The position numbers and the translations under genes are program-made. The notes under the pieces were generated by a model. It did no database searches and was not told where the DNA came from. It worked only from the letters and a program-made list of their open reading frames with translations. From Deltaproteobacteria bacterium (lineage in GTDB: Bacteria > Desulfobacterota > Syntrophia > Syntrophales > UBA8958), in assembly GCA_029561465.1 (NCBI GenBank), contig JAKQIZ010000021.1, positions 1 through 45,231 on the forward strand: a stretch of DNA of 45,231 nt. The letters are read 5' to 3'. Position 1 is the stretch's first letter. Each line of letters opens with the position of its first letter. Below are positions 26,259-33,970 of this stretch, piece by piece.

Positions 26259-26466
26259 GGGATAATCCTCATCTATAATGTCTTAACGCCGAGCAATTAT
26301 TTGTTGCACAACGATCATTTTCTGTTGTAGGGAGTAAACATATCATGCCGCCATGTTTTACCGGAAGGATGAGCAGAGATTAAGCATCTTTTCATGGAAC
26401 GGCTTTTGTGTGCGGCAGCGATACGGAATTTTTAGGGAGTGAATAGAGTTCAAGGAGAAATATACG

Positions 26467-27291
26467 ATGTCTGATAAAGTGGAAACAAGGAATGTAAAAA
26501 ATAATGCATCAAAAAAAGGGAATAAGGATTTATTATTTCTGAAGAGTGATGGGATTGCCACGATTCGTTTGAATCGCCCCGGGAAAAAGAACTCTTTTAC
26601 GATGGACATGATTGATCAATGGGTCGAAGCCTTAGAGAAATCAAGAAAAGATGCTGACGTCAAGGTTATCGTCGTGACGGGAACCGGTGATTCTTTTTGC
26701 AGCGGCGCTGACCTAGCCGGACTGCGGGATGCCGAGAATTGTGCAATCGATCACAAGAACATGCTTTGGGAGCAGATCCACAGAGTGGCCCTCATTATGG
26801 AGGATATCGATAAACCCATCATTGCCGCGGTAAATGGGATCGCCGTAGGAGCCGGCATGGACATGGCCCTGATGTGCGATTTGCGATTTGTTGCCGATAC
26901 CGCTCGTTTTTCCGAGGGGTATATACGCATTGGAGTTGTTCCCGGTGATGGGGGGTGCTATTTCCTGCCCAGACTCGTTGGGGTTGCAAAAGCTCTCGAA
27001 TTGTTCTGGACGGGCGATTTCATTGACGCCCGGGAAGCTTTACGCATCGGTATGGTCAATAGGGTGTATCCGGCGGATAAATTAATGGAAGAGACCTATG
27101 ATTTTGCCCGCAAGATAGCCGACAGTCCCGAACTCGCTATCCGGACCACCAAGAGGGCAACCTATCAGAGCAGCCGCGTTGAACTTCGCACTGCCTTAGA
27201 CCTGATATCATCTCATGTGGGGGTTATTCGCACGTTGAAAGATCATCACGAGGCAGTAAATAAAATGATGGCCAAACTGTCGAGCAAATAG
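26467..27291 (+). CDS. Crotonase-superfamily protein (enoyl-CoA hydratase/isomerase-like)
   Basis: A 274-residue CoA-binding crotonase-fold protein with oxyanion-hole segments FCSGADLAGL (about 77-86) and AVNGIAVGAGMDMALMCD (about 118-135). Compared with rat enoyl-CoA hydratase, Glu144 corresponds to Asp in GAGMD, and Glu164 to Tyr in FSEGYIRIG. Plain hydratase activity is therefore doubtful; an isomerase, hydrolase or ring-cleaving role is possible. A basic, Asn/Lys-rich N-terminal extension of about 20 residues precedes the fold. AAGGAG lies nine bases before ATG. It is followed by an intron remnant, then thioesterase and hydrolase genes. Confidence 0.8.
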   Translation: MSDKVETRNVKNNASKKGNKDLLFLKSDGIATIRLNRPGKKNSFTMDMIDQWVEALEKSRKDADVKVIVVTGTGDSFCSGADLAGLRDAENCAIDHKNMLWEQIHRVALIMEDIDKPIIAAVNGIAVGAGMDMALMCDLRFVADTARFSEGYIRIGVVPGDGGCYFLPRLVGVAKALELFWTGDFIDAREALRIGMVNRVYPADKLMEETYDFARKIADSPELAIRTTKRATYQSSRVELRTALDLISSHVGVIRTLKDHHEAVNKMMAKLSSK

Positions 27292-27303
27292 CGGGCTCTG
27301 AGA

Positions 27304-27588
27304 CATAACTGCACGATCGACTGGGTGCTGTTTAACGTGGAGCGCTGGTTGAAAGCGCCATTGCGAGCGAGTGATGGTGATCTTACTCTGCGGGATAAGG
27401 GGGCACTTCCGGGTGGAGTGGTCAGTTCGTTACCGGATGCCGTTGATCGATGGGTATGGCGGGCGATGCCTTAAGCACCGTTTTGTCGCTATACGGATGA
27501 TAAGTCGCTTCTGAAAATCCCCCGGTCTGCTCAGCCCTATATTCTTCATTCCCGAGGCTTCGTGGATCTGGCGGCCATTGAGGAATAA
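27304..27588 (+). pseudogene. Decayed group II intron reverse transcriptase fragment
   Basis: One frame reads DWVLFNVERWLKAPLRASDGDL and then GALPGGVVSS, matching the RT motif W-LKAP, the GTPQGGVxSPLL region and (shortened) DRWVWRAMP. After one in-frame stop (27472-27474) the same frame continues FCRYTDDKSLL, the counterpart of the RYADD catalytic box. An internal deletion and the stop show it is dead. The rest of the intron (RNA domains, maturase, N-terminal RT) is not seen, so only a short relic persists in the 337-base gap. Confidence 0.75.
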
Positions 27589-27628
27589 TCAAAGATCATG
27601 GGATCGGTATCGGTATGAGTGATCGGGG

Positions 27629-28108
27629 GTGACATTGAAAACACTTGAGTTGGCGTTTGAAAAGATAAGAGATATCATTAATGAATCTCCCTTCTATCGG
27701 CATCTGGGAATCAAACTGGTCGAATTATCCGCAAGGGGCAGTGAGGTGGCCATGGAGATACGGGAGAGTCTCAAAAGCGTTTACGGGCGAGCGCACGGGG
27801 GGGCGATTGCTTCCCTGGCTGATTCGGCCTGCAGTCTGTCGCTCGTGACGGTCATCAAAGAGAACGAAACCTTCGCCACCCAGAGCCTCGAGGTGTATTA
27901 TCTTGCGCAGGTGGAAGGTGGGATGTTGAAAGCAAAAGGATGGGTCGTACATAAAGGGCGCCACTCGGCCGTTCTCGAAGCCGATATATTCGATGAGGCG
28001 GGGAGAAAGGTCGCCCATGCCCATACCGTTCATGTGATACGGGCCTTGCGTGGAGAAGAGGGGGACACGTTCATTGATAAAATAAGAAAATCGGGAGGAA
28101 TAAAATGA
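27629..28108 (+). CDS. PaaI-like hot-dog thioesterase
   Basis: Hydrolyses or guards acyl-CoA thioesters in the cytoplasm. The 159-residue protein has the hot-dog helix motif YGRAHGGAIASLADSAC (about 51-67), where the His-Gly-Gly and Asp positions are typical of PaaI proteins, and an ATQSLEVYYL strand near 88. The start is uncertain: GTG at 27629 has no ribosome site, while TTG at 27635 follows GGGGGTGA closely. The stop overlaps the next ATG by four bases. It may release CoA from dead-end aromatic or alicyclic intermediates. Confidence 0.8.
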   Translation: MTLKTLELAFEKIRDIINESPFYRHLGIKLVELSARGSEVAMEIRESLKSVYGRAHGGAIASLADSACSLSLVTVIKENETFATQSLEVYYLAQVEGGMLKAKGWVVHKGRHSAVLEADIFDEAGRKVAHAHTVHVIRALRGEEGDTFIDKIRKSGGIK

Positions 28109-28683
28109 ATCCATGCATTATTGTTATTGACATGCTCGAAGACAGTTTTTCGGAAGGGCATCGTAATCCCGTGACGCCTTTTGCGAAAGCGATAGTCCCC
28201 AATATCAATCGCCTGACGGATATCGCCCGGAGCAAGAACATTCCCGTTATTTTTTCTATGGATAGTTTTATGCGTGGGGATTTTATCTTCAAAGGAAAGA
28301 TGAGAGAACACTCCATTCGGGGAACCAAAGGCGCCGAGCTATACCATGGTCTGTCCCATACTGAGGAAGATATTTACAGCTACAAGCGCCGATTCAGCAC
28401 ATTTTTCAAAACGGACGTCGATCAGACCCTGCGCCTGTTCGGTGTGGATACCGTTGTTCTTACCGGCATCAACTCGCACTGGTGCGTGTTGAGCTCCGCT
28501 TTTGATGCCCTGTCCAACGACTTTCGAACCTATATTCTCGAGGATTGCAGCGCCAGTTACAGTGAGGAAATTCACCGGGCGGCGATGAACATGTATCGGA
28601 GCAATCCACTTTATCCCCTCTTCAAAATCATGACGCTGGAAGAATTCCTGAAGGAACTGAATGAGACGCAAGCAGCACGTTGA
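28105..28683 (+). CDS. Isochorismatase-fold cysteine hydrolase
   Basis: A 192-residue alpha/beta hydrolase of the isochorismatase/nicotinamidase superfamily. The Asp-Lys-Cys triad is intact: Asp9 in VIDMLEDSF, Lys94 in YKRRFSTFF and Cys127 in SHWCVLSS. Substrates in this family include nicotinamide, carbamoyl-sarcosine and ureido compounds; none can be chosen here. It is translationally coupled to the thioesterase (ATGA overlap) and converges with the CoA ligase gene after 18 bases. Confidence 0.8.
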   Translation: MNPCIIVIDMLEDSFSEGHRNPVTPFAKAIVPNINRLTDIARSKNIPVIFSMDSFMRGDFIFKGKMREHSIRGTKGAELYHGLSHTEEDIYSYKRRFSTFFKTDVDQTLRLFGVDTVVLTGINSHWCVLSSAFDALSNDFRTYILEDCSASYSEEIHRAAMNMYRSNPLYPLFKIMTLEEFLKELNETQAAR

Positions 28684-28701
28684 ACTCTATATGCGGTGGT
28701 T

Positions 28702-30822
28702 TCAGCTCCGGCGGCAGGACAGGAGGGCATCTGCCACAACCGCGCCTTCTTGATAAACCATAAGGGGATTAACATCGATCTCCCCGATTTCTTCTCGCAG
28801 GTCCGTGATCAGTGCCGAGAGAGAGACCAAGGCGCTGACGAGGGCTCCTTTATCGGCGGATGGCTTGCCGCGCAAGCCGTCAAGGATATTTGCGCCGCGA
28901 ATCTCTGCGACCATCTCTTCCGCATCTTCTTCCAGAATCGGAGCCATTCTCACACTGATGTCTTTCATGGCTTCCACCCAGATTCCCCCCAGACCGAAAA
29001 TAATTTTATGAAAACATGGCTCGTCCAAGGAACATCCGACGATAACTTCGGCAACCGGTTCCGAAAGCATCTCTTCGATCAAGACGCCGCGCAGAGTTCC
29101 TCTCGACTCGATTGCCGTTGCCACCGTCTCAAAGGCCTTCTTAAGCGCTTTTTCACTGCTGATGCCTAAACAGACGGCTTTTGCTTCCGTCTTGTGAAGG
29201 ACATCCGGGGAGATGCCTTTCGCAACTACCGGAAATCCCAGTGCCAGCGCTGTAGCTATGGCATCGTCAAGATTTCGTACGAGCTTTCCTCTTGGAGTGG
29301 AAAAGCCGTAAAGCGCCAGGATGGCTTTTGAAGATGCCTCATCCAATCGCCCCTCGCATTGTTCAATGATTTTTAACGCGCCACTTTTCGCATCTCGCGG
29401 GGGCTGCTTATATGATAATTCCATCGCCAGGCGCCGGCGATGTTTACCGATAACAGCCAATGCCCGTGCAGCTTCGAGGCAAGACTCAACGTCGTGATAG
29501 GTGATGACGCCGCCATTTCTCATTTCCTCGCTCGGCTTCGCTACCACTTTATTCCCCAGCCAACATGCGAGTACGGGTTTTTCGGGCCCGTCTTTCAAAC
29601 CCGTGAGCATCAACTTCGGTGCGATCTTTTGCAGATACATGGTGGTCATCAAGATAATGATCTGATCAAAATTATCCTCACGGACGAACCTTTTCATGGC
29701 CTCCGTAATGACATCGAAAGATTTTAGCGGCCCTTTGATGATGTCCAAGGGATTATGGGGGGGATGAAAATTCGTGATGTTGGTTATGTCCTGCTCAAAG
29801 GCCGGGCCCACCGGTGCAATGGACAGTCCGGTTCCGCGCATCTGATCCGCAGCCAAACCGGCGGCGCCCCCGGAGCAGCAGAAAATTCCCAGGCGGCCTC
29901 CCCGGGCCGGAGGCAGGGCGCGCAACGCAAGCGCCGATGTAATCAAAGCATCCAAACGATCAACACGAACGATTCCGTGGGCGCGACAGAGGGCATCAAA
30001 AGTTTCATCCGATCCCGTCAATGACCCGGTGTGAGAAACGGCCGCCCGCCTTCCTTCCGCGGTTCTTCCCACCTTATAAAGGACAACGGCTTTACCGTTG
30101 GAATGGGCTTGATCTACGCCTTGCAGGAATTTTTCCGGATTACGCAGTGCCTCAACGAATCCCGTTATCACTTTTGTGTTTTTATCCTGAGCAAAATACT
30201 CCATAAAATCAGCCATTCCGAGATCAGCCTCATTGCCGGATGATAAAAGATAGGAGTAGCCCAATCCCAATCCCATCGCGCGGTCCCATATGGATCCCAA
30301 CATGGCGCCGCTCTGTGAGATCAGTGCCACATCTCCCGGCAAAAGATCTCCCTGTTCTCTCTCGAGGGTTGCGCACCAGCTCAGTATTACGGGAGAGATA
30401 AGATTGATGAGACCGAGGCAATTCGGCCCGATCAGTCGCATGCCGTACCGGCGGGATCTGCGCAGCAGTTCCTCCTGTTCCGCAAGTCCTTCCGGTCCCG
30501 TCTCGGCATAACCGGATGTATTGATGATGGCAAACGAACAGCCCAGTTGCCCCAATTCTTCAATGGCGGCGGGTACTAACTTTTTCCCCACGACGATGAC
30601 GGCAACGTCGGGAACTTCCGGAAGATCGGCTATCCGCCGGTAACAGGGGATTCCCTGTACGGTGTCGCGGTTGGGATTAACAGGGTATATGCGAGCGGTG
30701 CTTTTGTGGCGTAGCATGAACATCAGACTGCGTCCATTGATTAAGAGGGGGTTGTCACCGGCCCCTACGATAGTTACCCGCCGAGGATAAAATAGCCTTT
30801 GTAAGTCATGTCCATTTTCCAT
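28702..30822 (-). CDS. ADP-forming acyl-CoA synthetase (acetate-CoA ligase type)
   Basis: NDP-forming ligase that interconverts acyl-CoA plus ADP and phosphate with acid plus ATP; fermentative anaerobes use it to make ATP. The 706-residue protein is a single-chain fusion: CoA-binding domain (about 8-130), ligase domains with the phosphohistidine motif VSHTGSLTG (about 267-275), and a C-terminal ATP-grasp domain (about 490-700; VVAKGISPDVLHKTEA and GGIWVEAMKDISVR). It is divergent from the sigma54 activator gene. Substrate is unknown; acetyl-CoA or an aryl/alicyclic acyl-CoA would fit the neighbourhood. Confidence 0.85.
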   Translation of the reverse strand: MENGHDLQRLFYPRRVTIVGAGDNPLLINGRSLMFMLRHKSTARIYPVNPNRDTVQGIPCYRRIADLPEVPDVAVIVVGKKLVPAAIEELGQLGCSFAIINTSGYAETGPEGLAEQEELLRRSRRYGMRLIGPNCLGLINLISPVILSWCATLEREQGDLLPGDVALISQSGAMLGSIWDRAMGLGLGYSYLLSSGNEADLGMADFMEYFAQDKNTKVITGFVEALRNPEKFLQGVDQAHSNGKAVVLYKVGRTAEGRRAAVSHTGSLTGSDETFDALCRAHGIVRVDRLDALITSALALRALPPARGGRLGIFCCSGGAAGLAADQMRGTGLSIAPVGPAFEQDITNITNFHPPHNPLDIIKGPLKSFDVITEAMKRFVREDNFDQIIILMTTMYLQKIAPKLMLTGLKDGPEKPVLACWLGNKVVAKPSEEMRNGGVITYHDVESCLEAARALAVIGKHRRRLAMELSYKQPPRDAKSGALKIIEQCEGRLDEASSKAILALYGFSTPRGKLVRNLDDAIATALALGFPVVAKGISPDVLHKTEAKAVCLGISSEKALKKAFETVATAIESRGTLRGVLIEEMLSEPVAEVIVGCSLDEPCFHKIIFGLGGIWVEAMKDISVRMAPILEEDAEEMVAEIRGANILDGLRGKPSADKGALVSALVSLSALITDLREEIGEIDVNPLMVYQEGAVVADALLSCRRS

Positions 30823-31004
30823 TTTGATTTACATCCTTTATTTTCTTGGTGGCAGCAAGTTACATATAAACGATACGGATTGCAACGCGAAAAATGCGGA
30901 CCATTATTTATTCCTTGACAAATGTGATAATGGTTGTAGAAACTAACCTCCCGATAGTCCTAAGGAAAGCTGCTCTCTCCTTCAGAGGTGTTGGAAGGTT
31001 TGTC

Positions 31005-32405
31005 ATGAAAGAAGATTCGAAACCCAAATGGTTGTCGTATATTAGCGATACTTTGCTTGACGCCTTTGTCGACAATCATTACGAATGCCCGATAGTGATT
31101 GATAAAGACGGCATCGTTCGCTTCATGAGCCGACACAATGTGGGACTTTATGGTATGACTCCGGAGCAGGCGATTGGAAAACACATCGTCGAGGTCAATA
31201 AAAACAGTGGCATGCATGAAACCTTGATAACAGGGAAGGTAGAAATCGGTGCAACGTACCAGCTTGGAGGCCGTCAGCAGATCGTGGCAAGGATTCCGTT
31301 GCGGGACGAGAACAATAAAATCATCGGTGTCCTCGGTAAAAGGATATTCAACAAAGTCGATACGATCAAAGACCTCTATAAAAAAGTGAATATACTGGAA
31401 GGGCAGTTAAAGTATTATCGTAAAGAAGCTACGAACCAGAATATTTATGCCTATGATAAACTTGTGGCGGGTAAGTCGCAACTTATCCAGGAGACGATGA
31501 ACAACGCCCTACAGGCGGCAAAGAGCGATGCGACCGTCCTGGTGACGGGAGAATCCGGGACCGGCAAAGAAGCCTGTGCCATTTTTATTCATAAAGCAAG
31601 CAAGCGAACCGACGGTTCTTTTATCAAGGTCAATTGCGCGGCCATTCCCGCCGAGTTGATTGAAAGCGAGCTTTTTGGGTATGAGGGTGGGGCATTCACC
31701 GGAGCTAAACAGGGTGGTAAACCCGGGAAATTTGAACTCGCACACAAAGGCACCATATTGCTCGACGAAATCGGCGATATGCCGCTGAATATGCAGGCAA
31801 AACTTTTACGCGTATTGCAGGACAAGGAAATTGAGCGAGTCGGTGGCACAAAGCCCATGAAAGTTGATTTTCGTCTTATTGCCTCGACGAACAAAGATTT
31901 GCAGGAAATGATTAAAAAGGGTACTTTCCGGACGGATTTGTTTTATCGACTGAACATATTTACAATCAATACTCCGAGCTTGCGGTCAATCCCCGAAGAC
32001 ATCCCTGAAATCGCCTCGTTTCTGATGAATGAATTGAGTCAGAAAGATAATATGCCGGCCAAACTTATTACGGATGCAGCCATGATTGCTCTGCAGCGAT
32101 ATCCTTGGCCGGGAAACGTAAGGGAATTGAGAAATGTTATCGAGCGGGCCTTGATTATTACCGAAGGGCCTGAAATCCAGTTGCAGCACCTTCCCACGCG
32201 GATCAAAGAGTTGGGCAAGAAATCAAGCAACGGCAATAGAAAATACATCGGTCCTTTACGGGATATCGTCGCTGAAACGGAAAGAAAAGTTATTGTTGAT
32301 GCGATCCGGTCCGTTGAAGGAAACAAACAGAGAGCAGCAAAAATTCTCGGAGTGCACAGAACGGTTCTATATCAAAAAATCAAAAGATATAACATCCCGT
32401 TGTAA
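31005..32405 (+). CDS. PAS-containing sigma54-dependent transcriptional activator
   Basis: A 466-residue activator. It has an N-terminal PAS-like sensor (about 20-120, with VIDKDGIVRFMS and GMTPEQAIGKH), a short coiled linker, a AAA+ domain with Walker A GESGTGKEA, the sigma54 contact loop GAFTGA, Walker B GTILLDEIGD, and a C-terminal Fis-type helix-turn-helix (NKQRAAKILGVHRTVLYQKI). The start at 31005 follows GGAAGG by six bases; the frame extends upstream but without family sequence. It directly precedes a -24/-12 promoter and probably turns on the catabolic cluster in response to a small-molecule or CoA-ester signal. Confidence 0.9.
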   Translation: MKEDSKPKWLSYISDTLLDAFVDNHYECPIVIDKDGIVRFMSRHNVGLYGMTPEQAIGKHIVEVNKNSGMHETLITGKVEIGATYQLGGRQQIVARIPLRDENNKIIGVLGKRIFNKVDTIKDLYKKVNILEGQLKYYRKEATNQNIYAYDKLVAGKSQLIQETMNNALQAAKSDATVLVTGESGTGKEACAIFIHKASKRTDGSFIKVNCAAIPAELIESELFGYEGGAFTGAKQGGKPGKFELAHKGTILLDEIGDMPLNMQAKLLRVLQDKEIERVGGTKPMKVDFRLIASTNKDLQEMIKKGTFRTDLFYRLNIFTINTPSLRSIPEDIPEIASFLMNELSQKDNMPAKLITDAAMIALQRYPWPGNVRELRNVIERALIITEGPEIQLQHLPTRIKELGKKSSNGNRKYIGPLRDIVAETERKVIVDAIRSVEGNKQRAAKILGVHRTVLYQKIKRYNIPL

Positions 32406-32424
32406 TGTATGGTTATCACTACAT
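32405..32424. promoter_or_regulatory. Possible activator-binding palindrome
   Basis: ATGTA (32405-32409) and TACAT (32420-32424) are inverted arms about 165 bases upstream of the -24/-12 promoter, a usual distance for a sigma54 enhancer site. Arms are short, so support is weak. Confidence 0.3.
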
Positions 32425-32587
32425 GAGGCGAAAACAAGACGCGTCTGTAAAGGCCGTCACAAAAGCATTCTCCGTCTTTTGTGTATCTTTATAACTACAA
32501 AACCTAGCGGCGTCCCATCTTTTTTAGCACAAGCCGTTTAAAGCAAATACATCAATGATTTTGATGACAAGTGCTGTAATTGCAAGT

Positions 32588-32603
32588 TGGCTTGTCTTTT
32601 GCA
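32588..32603 (+). promoter_or_regulatory. Sigma54 (-24/-12) promoter of the catabolic cluster
   Basis: TGGCTTGTCTTTTGCA has GG (32589-32590) and GC (32601-32602) separated by exactly 10 bases and a TTGCA -12 element, a close match to TGGCAC-N5-TTGCA. It lies 168 bases before the first dehydrogenase, directly after a sigma54 activator gene. The rest of the 364-base gap (32406-32769) is AT-rich and holds no gene. Confidence 0.75.
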
Positions 32604-32769
32604 CTATCCCTCTTGAGTACATATCTAACTGCAATATAGTCTAAATTTGACCTTTTTTCAGTTTTAGCAGCGGGATTTCTCAACGAGGATTTCGGTCCGG
32701 TTCGGTATAATCACTTCCTAACTGCACGATATTGAGTCCATTAATGTGAACTATTGAAAGGAGAAAGAG

Positions 32770-33933
32770 ATGGATTTTGAGTTAACTACTGAGCAGACGA
32801 TGTTTAAAGACATGGCTAAGGAGTTTGCCATCCGCGAGGTTCAGCCTTACGTGAAACAGTGGGACCGAGACTGCCGGACGCCCCCCGAGATATACCAGAA
32901 GATGGGGGAGCTCGGTTTTCTGGGAATCAACGCGCCCGAAGAATATGGCGGTCTCGCTCTCGGTTGGATGACCGTCGGTATAGTCACGGAGGAGATGGCC
33001 TATTATGATCTGCAGCTTGCTATGAGTATGTTCTCGAGAGTCTCTCTGGGAATGCTGCCTCTCATCCAGAGTGGTTCGGACGAACAGAGGCAGAAATACC
33101 TGCCGGGCCTGATCCAGGGGATAAAGACCCACTGCTTCGGGACCGTGGAGCCGAACGCGGGATCCGACGCCACGGCCATTGAGACAACCGCGGTCGTGGA
33201 CGGCGACGATTACGTCATCAATGGAAACAAGACCTGGATCACCAATGCCTGTCATTCCGATTTCGCCATGGTCGTCTGCCAGACGGACAAGACGAAAGGA
33301 ACCCGGGGTCTGGTAGTCATGTGTGTGGATTGGGGTACTCCGGGTTTCACCCGCGCCCCGATCGAGAACAAGATGGCCTTCCGTCACCACGACCACGGGC
33401 AGCTCTTCTTCCGGGATTGCCGAGTACCGAAAGACAGTCAACTGGGCGGGTTCGGAATTCATTACGGAATGCGGGCGGCCTTCTCCAATGTGGAGCACAC
33501 CCGCTACGGCATCGCCTGCGCCGCCGCCGGAGCGATCAAGGCCTGCTTGGATCTCACGGTCAACTACTGCAAGGACCGCATTCAGTTCAAACGCCCCATC
33601 GCCAGCTTCCAGATGGTCCAGGACAAGATCGCCGACATGGTCATCGCCCATGAAGCGTCCCAGTTGCTGGCTTACAAGCTTGGGTTTCAGAAGGACAAGA
33701 AAGTGGATGTGACGAAGATGTCATCGGTTGCCAAATACCACAACATGCTGATGCTCAAGAAATGCGCCTCTGACGCCGTGGAGCTGCACGGCGCCTACGG
33801 ACTCAGCGACGAATACCCCGTAGAGAGGATCTATCGTGACTGCATGGCCCCGTACATTTACGGAGGCACGGCCCATGTCCACAAGCTGGTCCTCGGGCGT
33901 CTCGAAACGGGGATCAGTGCGGTAGCGAAATAA
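32770..33933 (+). CDS. Acyl-CoA dehydrogenase-like flavoprotein lacking the catalytic Glu
   Basis: A 387-residue protein of the acyl-CoA dehydrogenase fold, closest in motif to glutaryl-CoA dehydrogenases (RYGIACAAAGA, CFGTVEPNAGSD, GGTAHVHKLVLGR). Two key positions differ. The base that is Glu in the -Y-E-G-T- motif is Gly365 (YGGTAH), and the alternative Glu site of isovaleryl-CoA dehydrogenases is Thr. The Arg that binds the distal carboxylate of glutaryl-CoA corresponds to Gln82. FAD-binding segments look intact. It is first in the operon, followed by fixC, so it may reduce ETF or FixC; classical alpha-proton abstraction seems impossible. AAGGAG lies ahead of ATG. Confidence 0.88.
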   Translation: MDFELTTEQTMFKDMAKEFAIREVQPYVKQWDRDCRTPPEIYQKMGELGFLGINAPEEYGGLALGWMTVGIVTEEMAYYDLQLAMSMFSRVSLGMLPLIQSGSDEQRQKYLPGLIQGIKTHCFGTVEPNAGSDATAIETTAVVDGDDYVINGNKTWITNACHSDFAMVVCQTDKTKGTRGLVVMCVDWGTPGFTRAPIENKMAFRHHDHGQLFFRDCRVPKDSQLGGFGIHYGMRAAFSNVEHTRYGIACAAAGAIKACLDLTVNYCKDRIQFKRPIASFQMVQDKIADMVIAHEASQLLAYKLGFQKDKKVDVTKMSSVAKYHNMLMLKKCASDAVELHGAYGLSDEYPVERIYRDCMAPYIYGGTAHVHKLVLGRLETGISAVAK

Positions 33934-33970
33934 ATTTCTGCAACGGCTTCTTCAGAAAGCAGGTTTGAAA

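Noticed and set aside
26395-26412. Near -24/-12 promoter upstream of the crotonase gene (TGGAAC-N5-TTGTG)
   Set aside because: The -12 element has GT instead of the nearly invariant GC at the right spacing, so it is not called.
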